Virus record (IMG/VR): IMGVR_UViG_3300008339_000501
Coordinates: 1 to 23,325 of that record
Origin: a virus
Direction: 5' to 3' (one strand)
Length of the DNA stretch: 23,325 nucleotides
Shown here: positions 6,051 to 12,110 of the stretch, one piece after another
Layout: each line of letters opens with the position of its first letter
Numbering within the stretch: the first letter of the stretch is position 1
Made by a program: the position numbers and the translations under genes
Notes under the pieces: model-generated
The model's database searches: none
Seen by the model: the letters and a program-made list of their open reading frames with translations, nothing else
Told to the model about the DNA's origin: nothing

Positions 6051-6061
6051 ACAGTGAGTCA
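6045..6061. promoter_or_regulatory. Family B palindrome upstream of the VWA gene
   Basis: TGACTCACAGTGAGTCA, perfect. It ends 26 bp before ATG 6088 and is paired with the family A site at 6008-6023. Confidence 0.75.
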
Positions 6062-6087
6062 ATTCAATATATAAGAGGTAAGACACA

Positions 6088-7533
6088 ATGATTAACTATA
6101 CCGCAGAGCAGAAGTTAGAGCGCGTGACTGCGACTATCCTGCGTACCAAAGAGTTGGCGTTCTATTGGGCGCTATTGGTTATCGGCAAGCGCGAAGTTGT
6201 CGATGATGTTAAGACGGCATGTACCAATGGCCGTGACGAGAAGTACGGTCGTGAGTTTGTGTTAGCAATGAGTGAGGAAGAGTTGCTGTACACACGTATG
6301 CACGAGCAGGAGCACAAGTTGCTGCGTCATATCTCTGTGTGGAAGCACTTGTGGGATAAGGACGCGGCTACTGCTAACAAAGCTGCCGACTACGTAGTCA
6401 ATGCGCGGCTTGAGAAGATGCGTGAGGATTACCCAACGTTAATGCAGATTATGCGTATGCCCGAGTGGAAGCACGGGCCAGACATTGGCAAGCCGATGGG
6501 CCTGTATGACCCGCAGTATATCGGTATGGATGTCGGTCAGGTCTTCGACTTGCTCGCAGACAAGACTGAGCCAGACGAGCCGGGGGATGACCCGAGCGAC
6601 GAGCCAGAGGATGGCGACGGGCCGACGGGTGATGGGCCGGAAGGTAATGAGCCAGACGACGGTGACGGGCCGGAAGGTGATGGGCCGACGGGCGACGGGC
6701 CAGAGGGTGATGAGCCAGACGACGGTGATGGCAAGGGCAAGGGCAAGGAGAAGGGCGGCAAGCCGGGGCGCGGGCCGGGAACGGGCGAGGCGGGCGACCA
6801 TCCATCGTTCGATGAACACGACACCAGCGGTGCCAATGACCTGACCAAGGATGAGGAGGACGAGTTAGCGCGGGAGATTGACCGCGCTGTGCGTCAGGGC
6901 ATCTACATCGCCGGCAAGATGGGCATCAACGTGGGTGCGGAAATCACGCAGTTGACCGAGGTTACCGTCGATTGGCGCGAGGTCATGCGCGAGTTCGTCA
7001 AAGCATCTACGCATGGCGGCGACGAGGTAACGTGGCGGAAGTTCAACCGCAAGTTAATCACCAGCGATATTTACGCGCCGACTACGGAGAACATTCGTGC
7101 CGGTAGTATCGCAGTGATGAACGATATGTCCGGGTCTATCACGCAGGGCATGATTAACGCATGTATCTCTAACGTGGTAAGTATCTGTCAGGAAGTCAAG
7201 CCCGAGAAAGTTGTGCTTGGCTATTGGGATACGTCACTGCGTCGCGTGGAAATCTACGACGACTCCAACTACGAGAGCTTGCTGGAGACGACCAAGCCGT
7301 GTGGTGGTGGGGGCACGGACGTGCGTTGCGTTGCCAACTACTTGCGTGGCGATACTACTGATGATAGGCTTCCATCCGCTCCTGCTGTCGATTGCGTCAT
7401 TGTACTGACTGACGGTATCTTTTCCGAAGGGCAAGGGGATTGGGGTGACTTGCCTGTGTTGTGGTGCGTTATTGACCCGTATCACCGCTCGTTTGTGCCG
7501 GTTACCGGCGTTGTTGTTCCTGTCAAATTATAA
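6088..7533 (+). CDS. HExxH metallopeptidase-like / VWA domain protein (481 aa)
   Basis: Residues ~1-150 resemble the metallopeptidase-like N-domain of DUF2201 proteins, with HEQEH at 72-76 (HExxH) in the segment LYTRMHEQEHKLLRH. Residues ~158-245 are a low-complexity acidic linker of Gly-Asp-Glu-Pro repeats ending in a Lys/Gly-rich patch. The C-terminal ~200 residues are VWA-like, with the MIDAS pieces DMSGS (346-350), GGTD (T410) and TDG (441-443). VWA proteins act as adaptors of MoxR ATPases, and one is encoded at 3753. Whether the HExxH site is active is unknown. ATG 6088 follows AAGAGGTAAGACACA. Two palindromes precede it. Confidence 0.8.
   Translation: MINYTAEQKLERVTATILRTKELAFYWALLVIGKREVVDDVKTACTNGRDEKYGREFVLAMSEEELLYTRMHEQEHKLLRHISVWKHLWDKDAATANKAADYVVNARLEKMREDYPTLMQIMRMPEWKHGPDIGKPMGLYDPQYIGMDVGQVFDLLADKTEPDEPGDDPSDEPEDGDGPTGDGPEGNEPDDGDGPEGDGPTGDGPEGDEPDDGDGKGKGKEKGGKPGRGPGTGEAGDHPSFDEHDTSGANDLTKDEEDELAREIDRAVRQGIYIAGKMGINVGAEITQLTEVTVDWREVMREFVKASTHGGDEVTWRKFNRKLITSDIYAPTTENIRAGSIAVMNDMSGSITQGMINACISNVVSICQEVKPEKVVLGYWDTSLRRVEIYDDSNYESLLETTKPCGGGGTDVRCVANYLRGDTTDDRLPSAPAVDCVIVLTDGIFSEGQGDWGDLPVLWCVIDPYHRSFVPVTGVVVPVKL
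6600..6760 (+). repeat. In-frame degenerate tandem repeats (acidic linker)
   Basis: Imperfect repeats built from GATGGGCCG/GACGGGCC and GAGCCAGACGACGGTGA-type units encode the Asp/Gly/Pro/Glu linker of the VWA protein. The motif GAGCCAGACGACGGTGA occurs at about 6649 and again at about 6712. Such repeats change length easily by slippage. Confidence 0.75.
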
Positions 7534-7542
7534 GAGGTAAGT

Positions 7543-7686
7543 ATGGACATGTTCAAAGTTGTGGATGAGTTGATGGCTAAGATGTTCGGCGAGATGCCGA
7601 CAAAGCCGGAAGAGAAAGAGGCCATTGGTATTACTGACTTGGCTAAGTTTTTAACTGCAATTGAGGAGGAAGATGAAGATGAGTGA
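7543..7686 (+). CDS. Small acidic hypothetical protein (47 aa)
   Basis: ATG 7543 follows TAAGAGGTAAGT, the same ribosome-binding site as the VWA gene, 9 bp after its stop. The product starts MDMFKVVDELMAKMFGEM and ends in a run of acidic residues. Its last codons supply the GAGGAGG ribosome-binding site of the next gene, and the two overlap by 8 bp. No known domain; it may be a small partner of the module or of the next gene. Confidence 0.6.
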   Translation: MDMFKVVDELMAKMFGEMPTKPEEKEAIGITDLAKFLTAIEEEDEDE

Positions 7687-7864
7687 GTATCTTGATGAGT
7701 TCGGTCGTCCTAAACGTATCAACGTTAGTTTTAGTCCCAGTGTGGCTAAGAAGTTGGACGAGATTAAGTTGGTGTTGTATGACGCCACAGGGTTGGAGAT
7801 GAGCTACAGCAAGATTGTTGAATACTTGTTGAGCAGATACGCCAAAGATAGAAACGTTCTTTGA
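7679..7864 (+). CDS. Ribbon-helix-helix-like small DNA-binding protein (61 aa)
   Basis: RPKRINVSFSPSVAKKLDEI gives a short strand (RINVSFS) followed by a helix. After a turn (ATGLEM), SYSKIVEYLLSRYAKD gives a second helix. This is the strand-helix-helix order and length of Arc/MetJ/CopG-type repressors, which bind palindromic DNA as dimers (established for the family). ATG 7679 is chosen for its spacing from GAGGAGG. The stop at 7862-7864 overlaps a family B palindrome that abuts a family A one, so it is the best candidate in the window to bind one of the palindromes, possibly also regulating itself (inference). Confidence 0.6.
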   Translation: MSEYLDEFGRPKRINVSFSPSVAKKLDEIKLVLYDATGLEMSYSKIVEYLLSRYAKDRNVL

Positions 7865-7878
7865 CTCACAGTGAGTCA
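7862..7878. promoter_or_regulatory. Family B palindrome next to the RHH gene
   Basis: TGACTCACAGTGAGTCA, perfect. It overlaps the stop codon of the RHH-like gene; the family A variant follows after one base. Confidence 0.75.
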
Positions 7879-7879
7879 T

Positions 7880-7895
7880 ACCAGTAAATACTGAT
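7880..7895. promoter_or_regulatory. Family A palindrome (variant), last of the series
   Basis: ACCAGTAAATACTGAT, identical to 3717-3732 including its position relative to the family B site. It lies 24 bp before ATG 7920. I found no clear family A or B site beyond this point. Confidence 0.65.
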
Positions 7896-7919
7896 ACAAC
7901 ATATATAAGGACACAAGCA

Positions 7920-8783
7920 ATGAACATACAGAATCCGAATCAGCACACTGTTCACGACGACATCATGGCCGTGCTTAAGAAAGTCACGCGCAAGGTTGCC
8001 CGCATGGACATGGTGTTTGAGGTTCTCAGCGCAGAACAGGTCGCTGTTTACATCAACGGCGAGAAAGTTGGCGGTGTTAAGCACCGCTACGTGGGGCAGA
8101 AGTATCAGTTGGCGGTGTCGTCCCCCAACATCCACAAAGAACGCACGCGGTATGGTCAGCGTAACGACGAGGCGCTCACCGAGATGCCGAATCGGGCAGC
8201 GGCGATTGCTATCGAACATTGGGTGCCGAGAACGTATGAGCATATCAAACGTCAGGTGCTTAACGATTCCAATGGCGCGTATACGCAAGCCAAGTACAAG
8301 GAGGAATCCCGAATCGACGCGGTGTACAACAAGATAGTGCGTAGCAGGAAGTTGGCTAACGCCCCTGCTTATCACACTGAAGCGTACGCAATGCACGATC
8401 TGTTCCGTGATTTGCTTATTAATTCGTCATCTGTTGACTATGTTAAGAATTACTTCAGCAATCACTGTAACGTGGCCGACTACCTTGAGGATATTGCACG
8501 GGTAGAGAAGGCGCGGGCTATCTGCGAGCGGGTTAGGAATGAGGGAGTCATCCTGCGGTTCAAGCCGCGCACCGACACTATCGAGGTGTATGACATCACC
8601 AACTGGGAGGCGGTGCAGATGCCGACGGAGTTGCGCTCGGTGGAGTTGTTACCGCCGCAGATGATGCAGTGTTACGTCATGCTTAACATTGCAGAGGAAG
8701 GCGTGCCCCTGTGGGGTATGGGCCTGCGCGTCAATGAACATGTGTATTACTTGGAAGAAGCCGCTGCTCGCGGGGGAGTGTAA
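7920..8783 (+). CDS. Hypothetical phage protein (287 aa)
   Basis: Not recognised. ATG 7920 follows ATAAGGACACAAGCA. The N-terminal half is basic with strand-like segments (VAVYINGEKVGGVKHRY) and the middle is helical. No nucleotide-binding or catalytic motif is seen, nor a signal peptide or membrane segment. It is the first gene after the last palindrome pair and probably heads the next set of small genes. Confidence 0.75.
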   Translation: MNIQNPNQHTVHDDIMAVLKKVTRKVARMDMVFEVLSAEQVAVYINGEKVGGVKHRYVGQKYQLAVSSPNIHKERTRYGQRNDEALTEMPNRAAAIAIEHWVPRTYEHIKRQVLNDSNGAYTQAKYKEESRIDAVYNKIVRSRKLANAPAYHTEAYAMHDLFRDLLINSSSVDYVKNYFSNHCNVADYLEDIARVEKARAICERVRNEGVILRFKPRTDTIEVYDITNWEAVQMPTELRSVELLPPQMMQCYVMLNIAEEGVPLWGMGLRVNEHVYYLEEAAARGGV

Positions 8784-8787
8784 GACA

Positions 8788-8955
8788 ATGCGTATTAAGA
8801 AGAAGACTGAATATGTTCTGCTTGGTGAACATCTCGCTAGGTTACAGGACATCGCCAAAGCATTAGTTGAAGACAGGGCTGCGCCTATCGAGTGCTATGC
8901 CTTGGCTTGCGAGATTCGTTTCTTACTCAAACAAGTGAGGGAATCCAATGGATAA
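8788..8955 (+). CDS. Small hypothetical protein (55 aa)
   Basis: ATG 8788 lies 4 bp after the previous stop; GGGGGAG upstream (8773-8779) is the ribosome-binding site. The product starts MRIKKKTEYVLLGEHLARLQ and is helical. It overlaps the next gene by 8 bp. Function unknown. Confidence 0.65.
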   Translation: MRIKKKTEYVLLGEHLARLQDIAKALVEDRAAPIECYALACEIRFLLKQVRESNG

Positions 8956-9127
8956 TGTACTGCGCATCAAGGTCAAAGATGTTTATGGTAACCGTTTGGT
9001 TTATCCACAATGCGAGAAATCCATTGTGTTTGCGCACATCTCTGGCAGAAAGACGCTGACTGATAACGTCATTGCGTCTTTGAAATCCATTGGCTACGTG
9101 TTTGAAGTGGTAGGAGAATCACTATGA
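8948..9127 (+). CDS. Small hypothetical protein (59 aa)
   Basis: ATG 8948 overlaps the end of the previous gene; GAGGGAATCCA provides a ribosome-binding site. The product (MDNVLRIKVKDVYGNRLVYP...) looks strand-rich and soluble. It overlaps the next gene by ATGA (9124-9127). Function unknown. Confidence 0.65.
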   Translation: MDNVLRIKVKDVYGNRLVYPQCEKSIVFAHISGRKTLTDNVIASLKSIGYVFEVVGESL

Positions 9128-9240
9128 GGTGGGAAGAGTTTGTATTCTGGGTGGTTATGAGTTTCCTAATTGGATACTTATTAGACGGTGCCGGAATTGA
9201 AATTGCTAAATTATGGGAATTGGGGGCGTTATGGCCGTGA
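9124..9240 (+). CDS. Small membrane protein (38 aa)
   Basis: Starts by ATGA overlap at 9124, with GGAGAA as ribosome-binding site. Residues ~6-20 (FVFWVVMSFLIGYLL) form one hydrophobic segment long enough to span or sit in the inner membrane, with an acidic residue pair before it. The role is unknown; a lysis or membrane-targeting function is possible but not supported by context. It overlaps the nuclease gene. Confidence 0.55.
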   Translation: MRWEEFVFWVVMSFLIGYLLDGAGIEIAKLWELGALWP

Positions 9241-9572
9241 CTCCCGAAGGGAAAGTTAAATACAAATTGGTCAAGTTCCTCAACTCTTTGGAACCCAGAC
9301 CGTACATGTTCTTTCCAGTTCCGGGCGGCTATGGTCGCTCTGGAATCCCCGACATTGTTGGCTGCTGGAAGGGCAGGATGTTTGCCATTGAGTGCAAAGC
9401 GCCGGGGAAGTTTGGGAACACCACCACCTTACAACGCCGGGAGTTGCAGAGGATTAACGAGGCAGGAGGTGTCGCGTTTGTCTATGACGGGTCAATACTG
9501 GATGAAGACATGGAAGCAATACTTAGCGGTACGCCCGCATGGCATCTAGAATTAACTAAGGAGGAAAAATGA
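9231..9572 (+). CDS. VRR-NUC family nuclease (113 aa)
   Basis: Stand-alone VRR-NUC domain of the PD-(D/E)XK superfamily: GIPDIVG (D41), FAIECKAPG (E54-x-K56) and a following LQ (67-68), the usual order and length for phage members. These proteins are nucleases that can cut branched DNA. ATG 9231 gives the normal N-terminus (MAVTPEGKVK); a start at 9213 is possible but has no better ribosome-binding site. It overlaps both neighbours. Probably part of phage DNA repair or recombination. Confidence 0.8.
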   Translation: MAVTPEGKVKYKLVKFLNSLEPRPYMFFPVPGGYGRSGIPDIVGCWKGRMFAIECKAPGKFGNTTTLQRRELQRINEAGGVAFVYDGSILDEDMEAILSGTPAWHLELTKEEK

Positions 9573-9757
9573 AACCCAATCTTAAGCTGACTGATTTGCG
9601 GCAGTTTCTACTGCGAAAGGAAGCTCCCCCGGTGTGGGGGGTAGAAGACTTGGACGAGAAGCGCCAAAGGGCGTTGAAAATTTTAGGAGATCGCTGGGTG
9701 TTACATCCTAATAACGCACCAAAGAAAGGTAACTACGATGGCTGGCCGAAAAAGTGA
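9569..9757 (+). CDS. Small hypothetical protein (62 aa)
   Basis: ATG 9569 overlaps the VRR-NUC stop (ATGA) after AAGGAGGAAAA, a strong ribosome-binding site. The product has LRQFLLRKEAPPVWGVEDLD and a basic C-terminus. No known domain. It overlaps the next gene by 20 bp. Confidence 0.65.
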   Translation: MKPNLKLTDLRQFLLRKEAPPVWGVEDLDEKRQRALKILGDRWVLHPNNAPKKGNYDGWPKK

Positions 9758-9935
9758 TTTGAACGATGCGGAAATTAGAACTGCTAGTGCTTACGAGTCT
9801 GGGGAAATCACTAGCACAGGACTTTACTTTGCCGCTAAAATTAACGGTGTGCGAGTAGAGATAGATGGGCCGTCGCGAGAAGCGTTGGCCTTGGTGGAAG
9901 CGCTCTGCGCTGCTGGACAAACTAAAGAGGACTAA
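9738..9935 (+). CDS. Small hypothetical protein (65 aa)
   Basis: ATG 9738 after AAAGGTAACTACG, overlapping the previous gene by 20 bp. It begins MAGRKSDLNDAEIRTASAYE and has a strand-turn-helix pattern (NGVRVEIDGPSREALALVEA). Function unknown. Confidence 0.6.
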   Translation: MAGRKSDLNDAEIRTASAYESGEITSTGLYFAAKINGVRVEIDGPSREALALVEALCAAGQTKED

Positions 9936-9939
9936 TACG

Positions 9940-10320
9940 ATGGGAACACAAGCAATGAACGGATTGAATCAGATTACTGAACAAATGGTGTTAAAAGATT
10001 TGCCAATGCCTAAAGCAAAACGGACGATGAACAGATTGTCAGCGACACAATCGTTCAAACTTTATGATTGGCTGAAGAACAACGCTGAGAGTTTGCAAAA
10101 ACAATCGCTTAACCGTACGCAAATTGCAAACAAAGCCACCGTTGCACTTGGGTTTCCAGTGGTCAACAGTATGATTGTAACTGCGGAAAGGGCGATTGAA
10201 ATCCGAGTTAGCTTTGAGACTTCCCCTAATCCTGTCAATGTGCTAACGCTTCAGCGCAAGATAGAAGAATTGACTAAACGTATCGAGACGTTGGAGCAGA
10301 TTGTTAAGGAATTCGTGTAG
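9940..10320 (+). CDS. Hypothetical protein with C-terminal coiled coil (126 aa)
   Basis: ATG 9940 is chosen because AAGAGGACTAATACG precedes it; a longer frame upstream overlaps the 9738 gene. The middle part (LNRTQIANKATVALGFPVVN) could be a helix-turn-helix-like segment, and the C-terminus (LQRKIEELTKRIETLEQIV) has a heptad pattern that suggests an oligomerising coiled coil. A DNA-binding role is possible but not shown. Confidence 0.65.
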   Translation: MGTQAMNGLNQITEQMVLKDLPMPKAKRTMNRLSATQSFKLYDWLKNNAESLQKQSLNRTQIANKATVALGFPVVNSMIVTAERAIEIRVSFETSPNPVNVLTLQRKIEELTKRIETLEQIVKEFV

Positions 10321-10327
10321 TCAAGTA

Positions 10328-10364
10328 TTGCGACTCCCGATGAGGGGCTATATACTAGCCTCTC
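10328..10364 (+). promoter_or_regulatory. Promoter with embedded operator-like dyad
   Basis: TTGCGA (10328-10333), 17-bp spacer, TATACT (10351-10356). A dyad GAGGGGCTA/TAGCCTCTC (10342-10350/10356-10364, one mismatched pair) surrounds the -10 element, so a protein bound there would block polymerase. It precedes only the 66-aa gene, which ends at a strong terminator. Confidence 0.6.
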
Positions 10365-10389
10365 ACTTAACCAATCTAAGGAGTTTAAT

Positions 10390-10590
10390 ATGACTGAACG
10401 TAAGCCCCGCGCCAAGAAGCTGTACATCGTTAGCATGAACGGCGAAACCCATTACGTTAATGCTATCAGCAAGACTGCCGCTCTTAACTTCGCGGTGTCT
10501 GAGACTGTTACTGTGCGTGCTGCAAGCCTGTCGGATATGGCCGAAGTTGCTGCTGCTGCCGGTAAGGGCGCTCAGATTCACGAAGCCTAA
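10390..10590 (+). CDS. Small phage protein, monocistronic (66 aa)
   Basis: ATG 10390 with AAGGAG 6 bp upstream. The basic N-terminus (TERKPRAKKLYIVSMNGE) is followed by an Ala-rich helical C-terminus. It fits a common type of short strand-helix-strand phage protein of unknown role. It has its own promoter-like sequence and an intrinsic terminator immediately after, so it is probably expressed strongly and independently of its neighbours (inference). Confidence 0.75.
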   Translation: MTERKPRAKKLYIVSMNGETHYVNAISKTAALNFAVSETVTVRAASLSDMAEVAAAAGKGAQIHEA

Positions 10591-10604
10591 GCAGTTGACA
10601 CAAG

Positions 10605-10631
10605 AGCCGGGGCATCCCCCCGGCTTTTTTT
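10605..10631 (+). terminator. Intrinsic terminator after the 66-aa gene
   Basis: AGCCGGGG/CCCCGGCT stem (10605-10612/10618-10625) with a 5-nt loop, followed by seven Ts (10625-10631). The ribosome-binding site of the next gene begins right after the T-run, so the DUF3310 gene depends on read-through or another promoter. Confidence 0.9.
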
Positions 10632-10642
10632 CGGAGAACAAA

Positions 10643-10891
10643 GTGGACAAAGTAAATAAAGAAGATGTAGACCACCCGGCTCATTACACAGCGGGTGCAA
10701 TTGAATGTATTGAGGCTATCGCGGCGGCTACCGTTGGCCTTGAAGGTATCGAAGCAGTATGTACTGCTAACGTTATTAAATACTTGTGGCGCTGGAAGAT
10801 GAAAGGCGGCGTCACTGATTTAGAAAAAGCGAAGTGGTATTTGGAAAAACTTATTAAGGAGAAAGTTAAAGATGCAAAAACTATTCGGTAA
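10643..10891 (+). CDS. DUF3310 protein, GTG start (82 aa)
   Basis: HPAHYTAGAIECIEAI (residues 11-26) and KYLWRWKMKGGVTDLEKAKWYL are the conserved ends of DUF3310, a small phage family often called a nucleotide kinase-like protein without proven activity. GTG 10643 is chosen because GGAG lies 6 bp upstream and the family begins just before HPxHY. The first codons (DKVNKED) recur upstream of the gene at 17090. The gene overlaps the next by 20 bp. Confidence 0.85.
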   Translation: MDKVNKEDVDHPAHYTAGAIECIEAIAAATVGLEGIEAVCTANVIKYLWRWKMKGGVTDLEKAKWYLEKLIKEKVKDAKTIR

Positions 10892-11114
10892 GCTAATCTC
10901 CGCAGAAACTAAGATTATCCTTGACCATGTAGAGAAAAATCCAGAGAAGTTTTTGGATGGGATTGGGCCAGATGCTCTGTCGTTTAATCCTTGGTCATTA
11001 TTAGTAGATAATGGAGTGTTTCCTTGGCACGAAAGAATTTTAATACACTTAGCCATTAGGAAAGTAAGAATGGCGGCTACTAAAAGAAAAGTTTACGCAC
11101 TGCTAATTGATTAG
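10872..11114 (+). CDS. Hypothetical protein (80 aa)
   Basis: ATG 10872 overlaps the DUF3310 gene by 20 bp; AAGGAGAAAGTTAAAG provides the ribosome-binding site. The product (MQKLFGKLISAETKIILDHVE...) is mostly helical with a basic C-terminus. Not recognised. Confidence 0.65.
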   Translation: MQKLFGKLISAETKIILDHVEKNPEKFLDGIGPDALSFNPWSLLVDNGVFPWHERILIHLAIRKVRMAATKRKVYALLID

Positions 11115-11123
11115 GAATACACA

Positions 11124-11489
11124 ATGCCAGCACACCACAAGACATCCGAGACTGGGGTATCCCACAAATCTGACCCGCACGCAGGCCCGTCCGTGGGTGA
11201 CCGTTCTTTCGAGTATTACTTCACCACCCCGATGGCGTTCCATGAAGCGATGCAGCGGGCAAAGGCGCTGGAAGCGAAGGGGATGTATCGCCGTGCATGG
11301 CGCGTCAGATTAAACCTTGACGGTGAACAGCCCAAGGTGGCACCGCCTCGACCGGAAGCGGTTCCGGCGGAATTGACCGAAGCGGAGAAGAAAGAATTGA
11401 GGAGAAAGAAAAAGAGGCTAAACGAACTGCGGTTAAAGGCAGACAAATTGGCCGAAGAATTAGCGGAGCATGAAGATGAGGAAGGTTAA
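11124..11489 (+). CDS. PerC-like protein (121 aa)
   Basis: ATG 11124 after TTAGGAATACACA. Residues ~40-60 (AMQRAKALEAKGMYRRAWRV) resemble the core of the PerC family (LE-x-KG-x-YRRAA-x-R), found in enterobacterial regulators and many phages. The C-terminal third is a highly charged Glu/Lys helix. A regulatory role is plausible but rests on this one motif. It overlaps the next gene. Confidence 0.5.
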   Translation: MPAHHKTSETGVSHKSDPHAGPSVGDRSFEYYFTTPMAFHEAMQRAKALEAKGMYRRAWRVRLNLDGEQPKVAPPRPEAVPAELTEAEKKELRRKKKRLNELRLKADKLAEELAEHEDEEG

Positions 11490-11841
11490 GTTTGTTAGTT
11501 CAAATGACCGTGAAGCCGTGCTGCTTTCCTTAGAAGAAGCAGCGCAGGAAATAGCTGACAAGGTGGCGCTTTTGCGCGAGGTGCTGCGAGAAGACGCACT
11601 AGGGTGTTTATCAAATACACACCAGCAACTGGACGAAGCGTTAGAAACACTAAACTTAGACAGCTTTGCTAGTTTTTATCCGGGGGAGTTTGAAGAAGAT
11701 AAGGAGGCCGAGGAGCAGGATGAGTACGAACTTATCGGTTGCATTAATGGAACACATGCTGGGCGGTGGCTGCTCTGGGCCGAAAACGCAGCGGCGGTTT
11801 GGCCTGACAACACCGCAGTGTATGTGAGGAGGAAGAAATGA
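11476..11841 (+). CDS. Hypothetical acidic protein (121 aa)
   Basis: ATG 11476 is preferred over ATG 11470 because GGAG (11465-11468) is 7 bp away. The N-terminal part is a long helix (LLSLEEAAQEIADKVALLRE), the middle is strongly acidic, and the C-terminus (GRWLLWAENAAAVWPDNTAV) is aromatic. Not recognised. It overlaps the next gene by ATGA. Confidence 0.65.
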   Translation: MRKVKFVSSNDREAVLLSLEEAAQEIADKVALLREVLREDALGCLSNTHQQLDEALETLNLDSFASFYPGEFEEDKEAEEQDEYELIGCINGTHAGRWLLWAENAAAVWPDNTAVYVRRKK

Positions 11842-12110
11842 ATAAGCTAACTGAGGCTCGCGCATGGGAGTTGCGTAAAGGCTCGACTGACCGAGTGCTG
11901 ATTGAAATTACAAACAACCCCGCTCGGGCGTATGACTGGAGCTGTTCGTTAGAAGAAATTGTCCCGCTGTATTCGTGGGAAACAGTTGAAGCAGCGGTGT
12001 TGGCCGAGCGCGAGGAGTGCGCGGTTTTGGTCGAGAATCTGCTGGGAGAAAACCCGGACTTATCCGAGGTTTACGTCGCTGCCGAAATTCGCGAGAGGGG
12101 GAACACATGA
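11838..12110 (+). CDS. Hypothetical protein (90 aa)
   Basis: ATG 11838 overlaps the previous stop; GAGGAGGAAGAA is a strong ribosome-binding site. The protein has a strand-rich N-terminus (STDRVLIEITNN) and a helical acidic C-terminus. Function unknown. It overlaps the next gene by ATGA. Confidence 0.65.
   Translation: MNKLTEARAWELRKGSTDRVLIEITNNPARAYDWSCSLEEIVPLYSWETVEAAVLAEREECAVLVENLLGENPDLSEVYVAAEIRERGNT

Noticed and set aside
6439-6848. Several frames with repetitive proteins around the acidic linker
   Set aside because: They are shadows of the repeat-coding DNA in the VWA gene.
50-7895. Family A palindromes as promoters of a phage single-subunit RNA polymerase
   Set aside because: Such promoters are asymmetric, these sites are symmetric, and no such polymerase gene is in the window.
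10594-10625. Promoter from TTGACA at 10594 for the DUF3310 gene
   Set aside because: The region downstream is the terminator hairpin and there is no -10 element.
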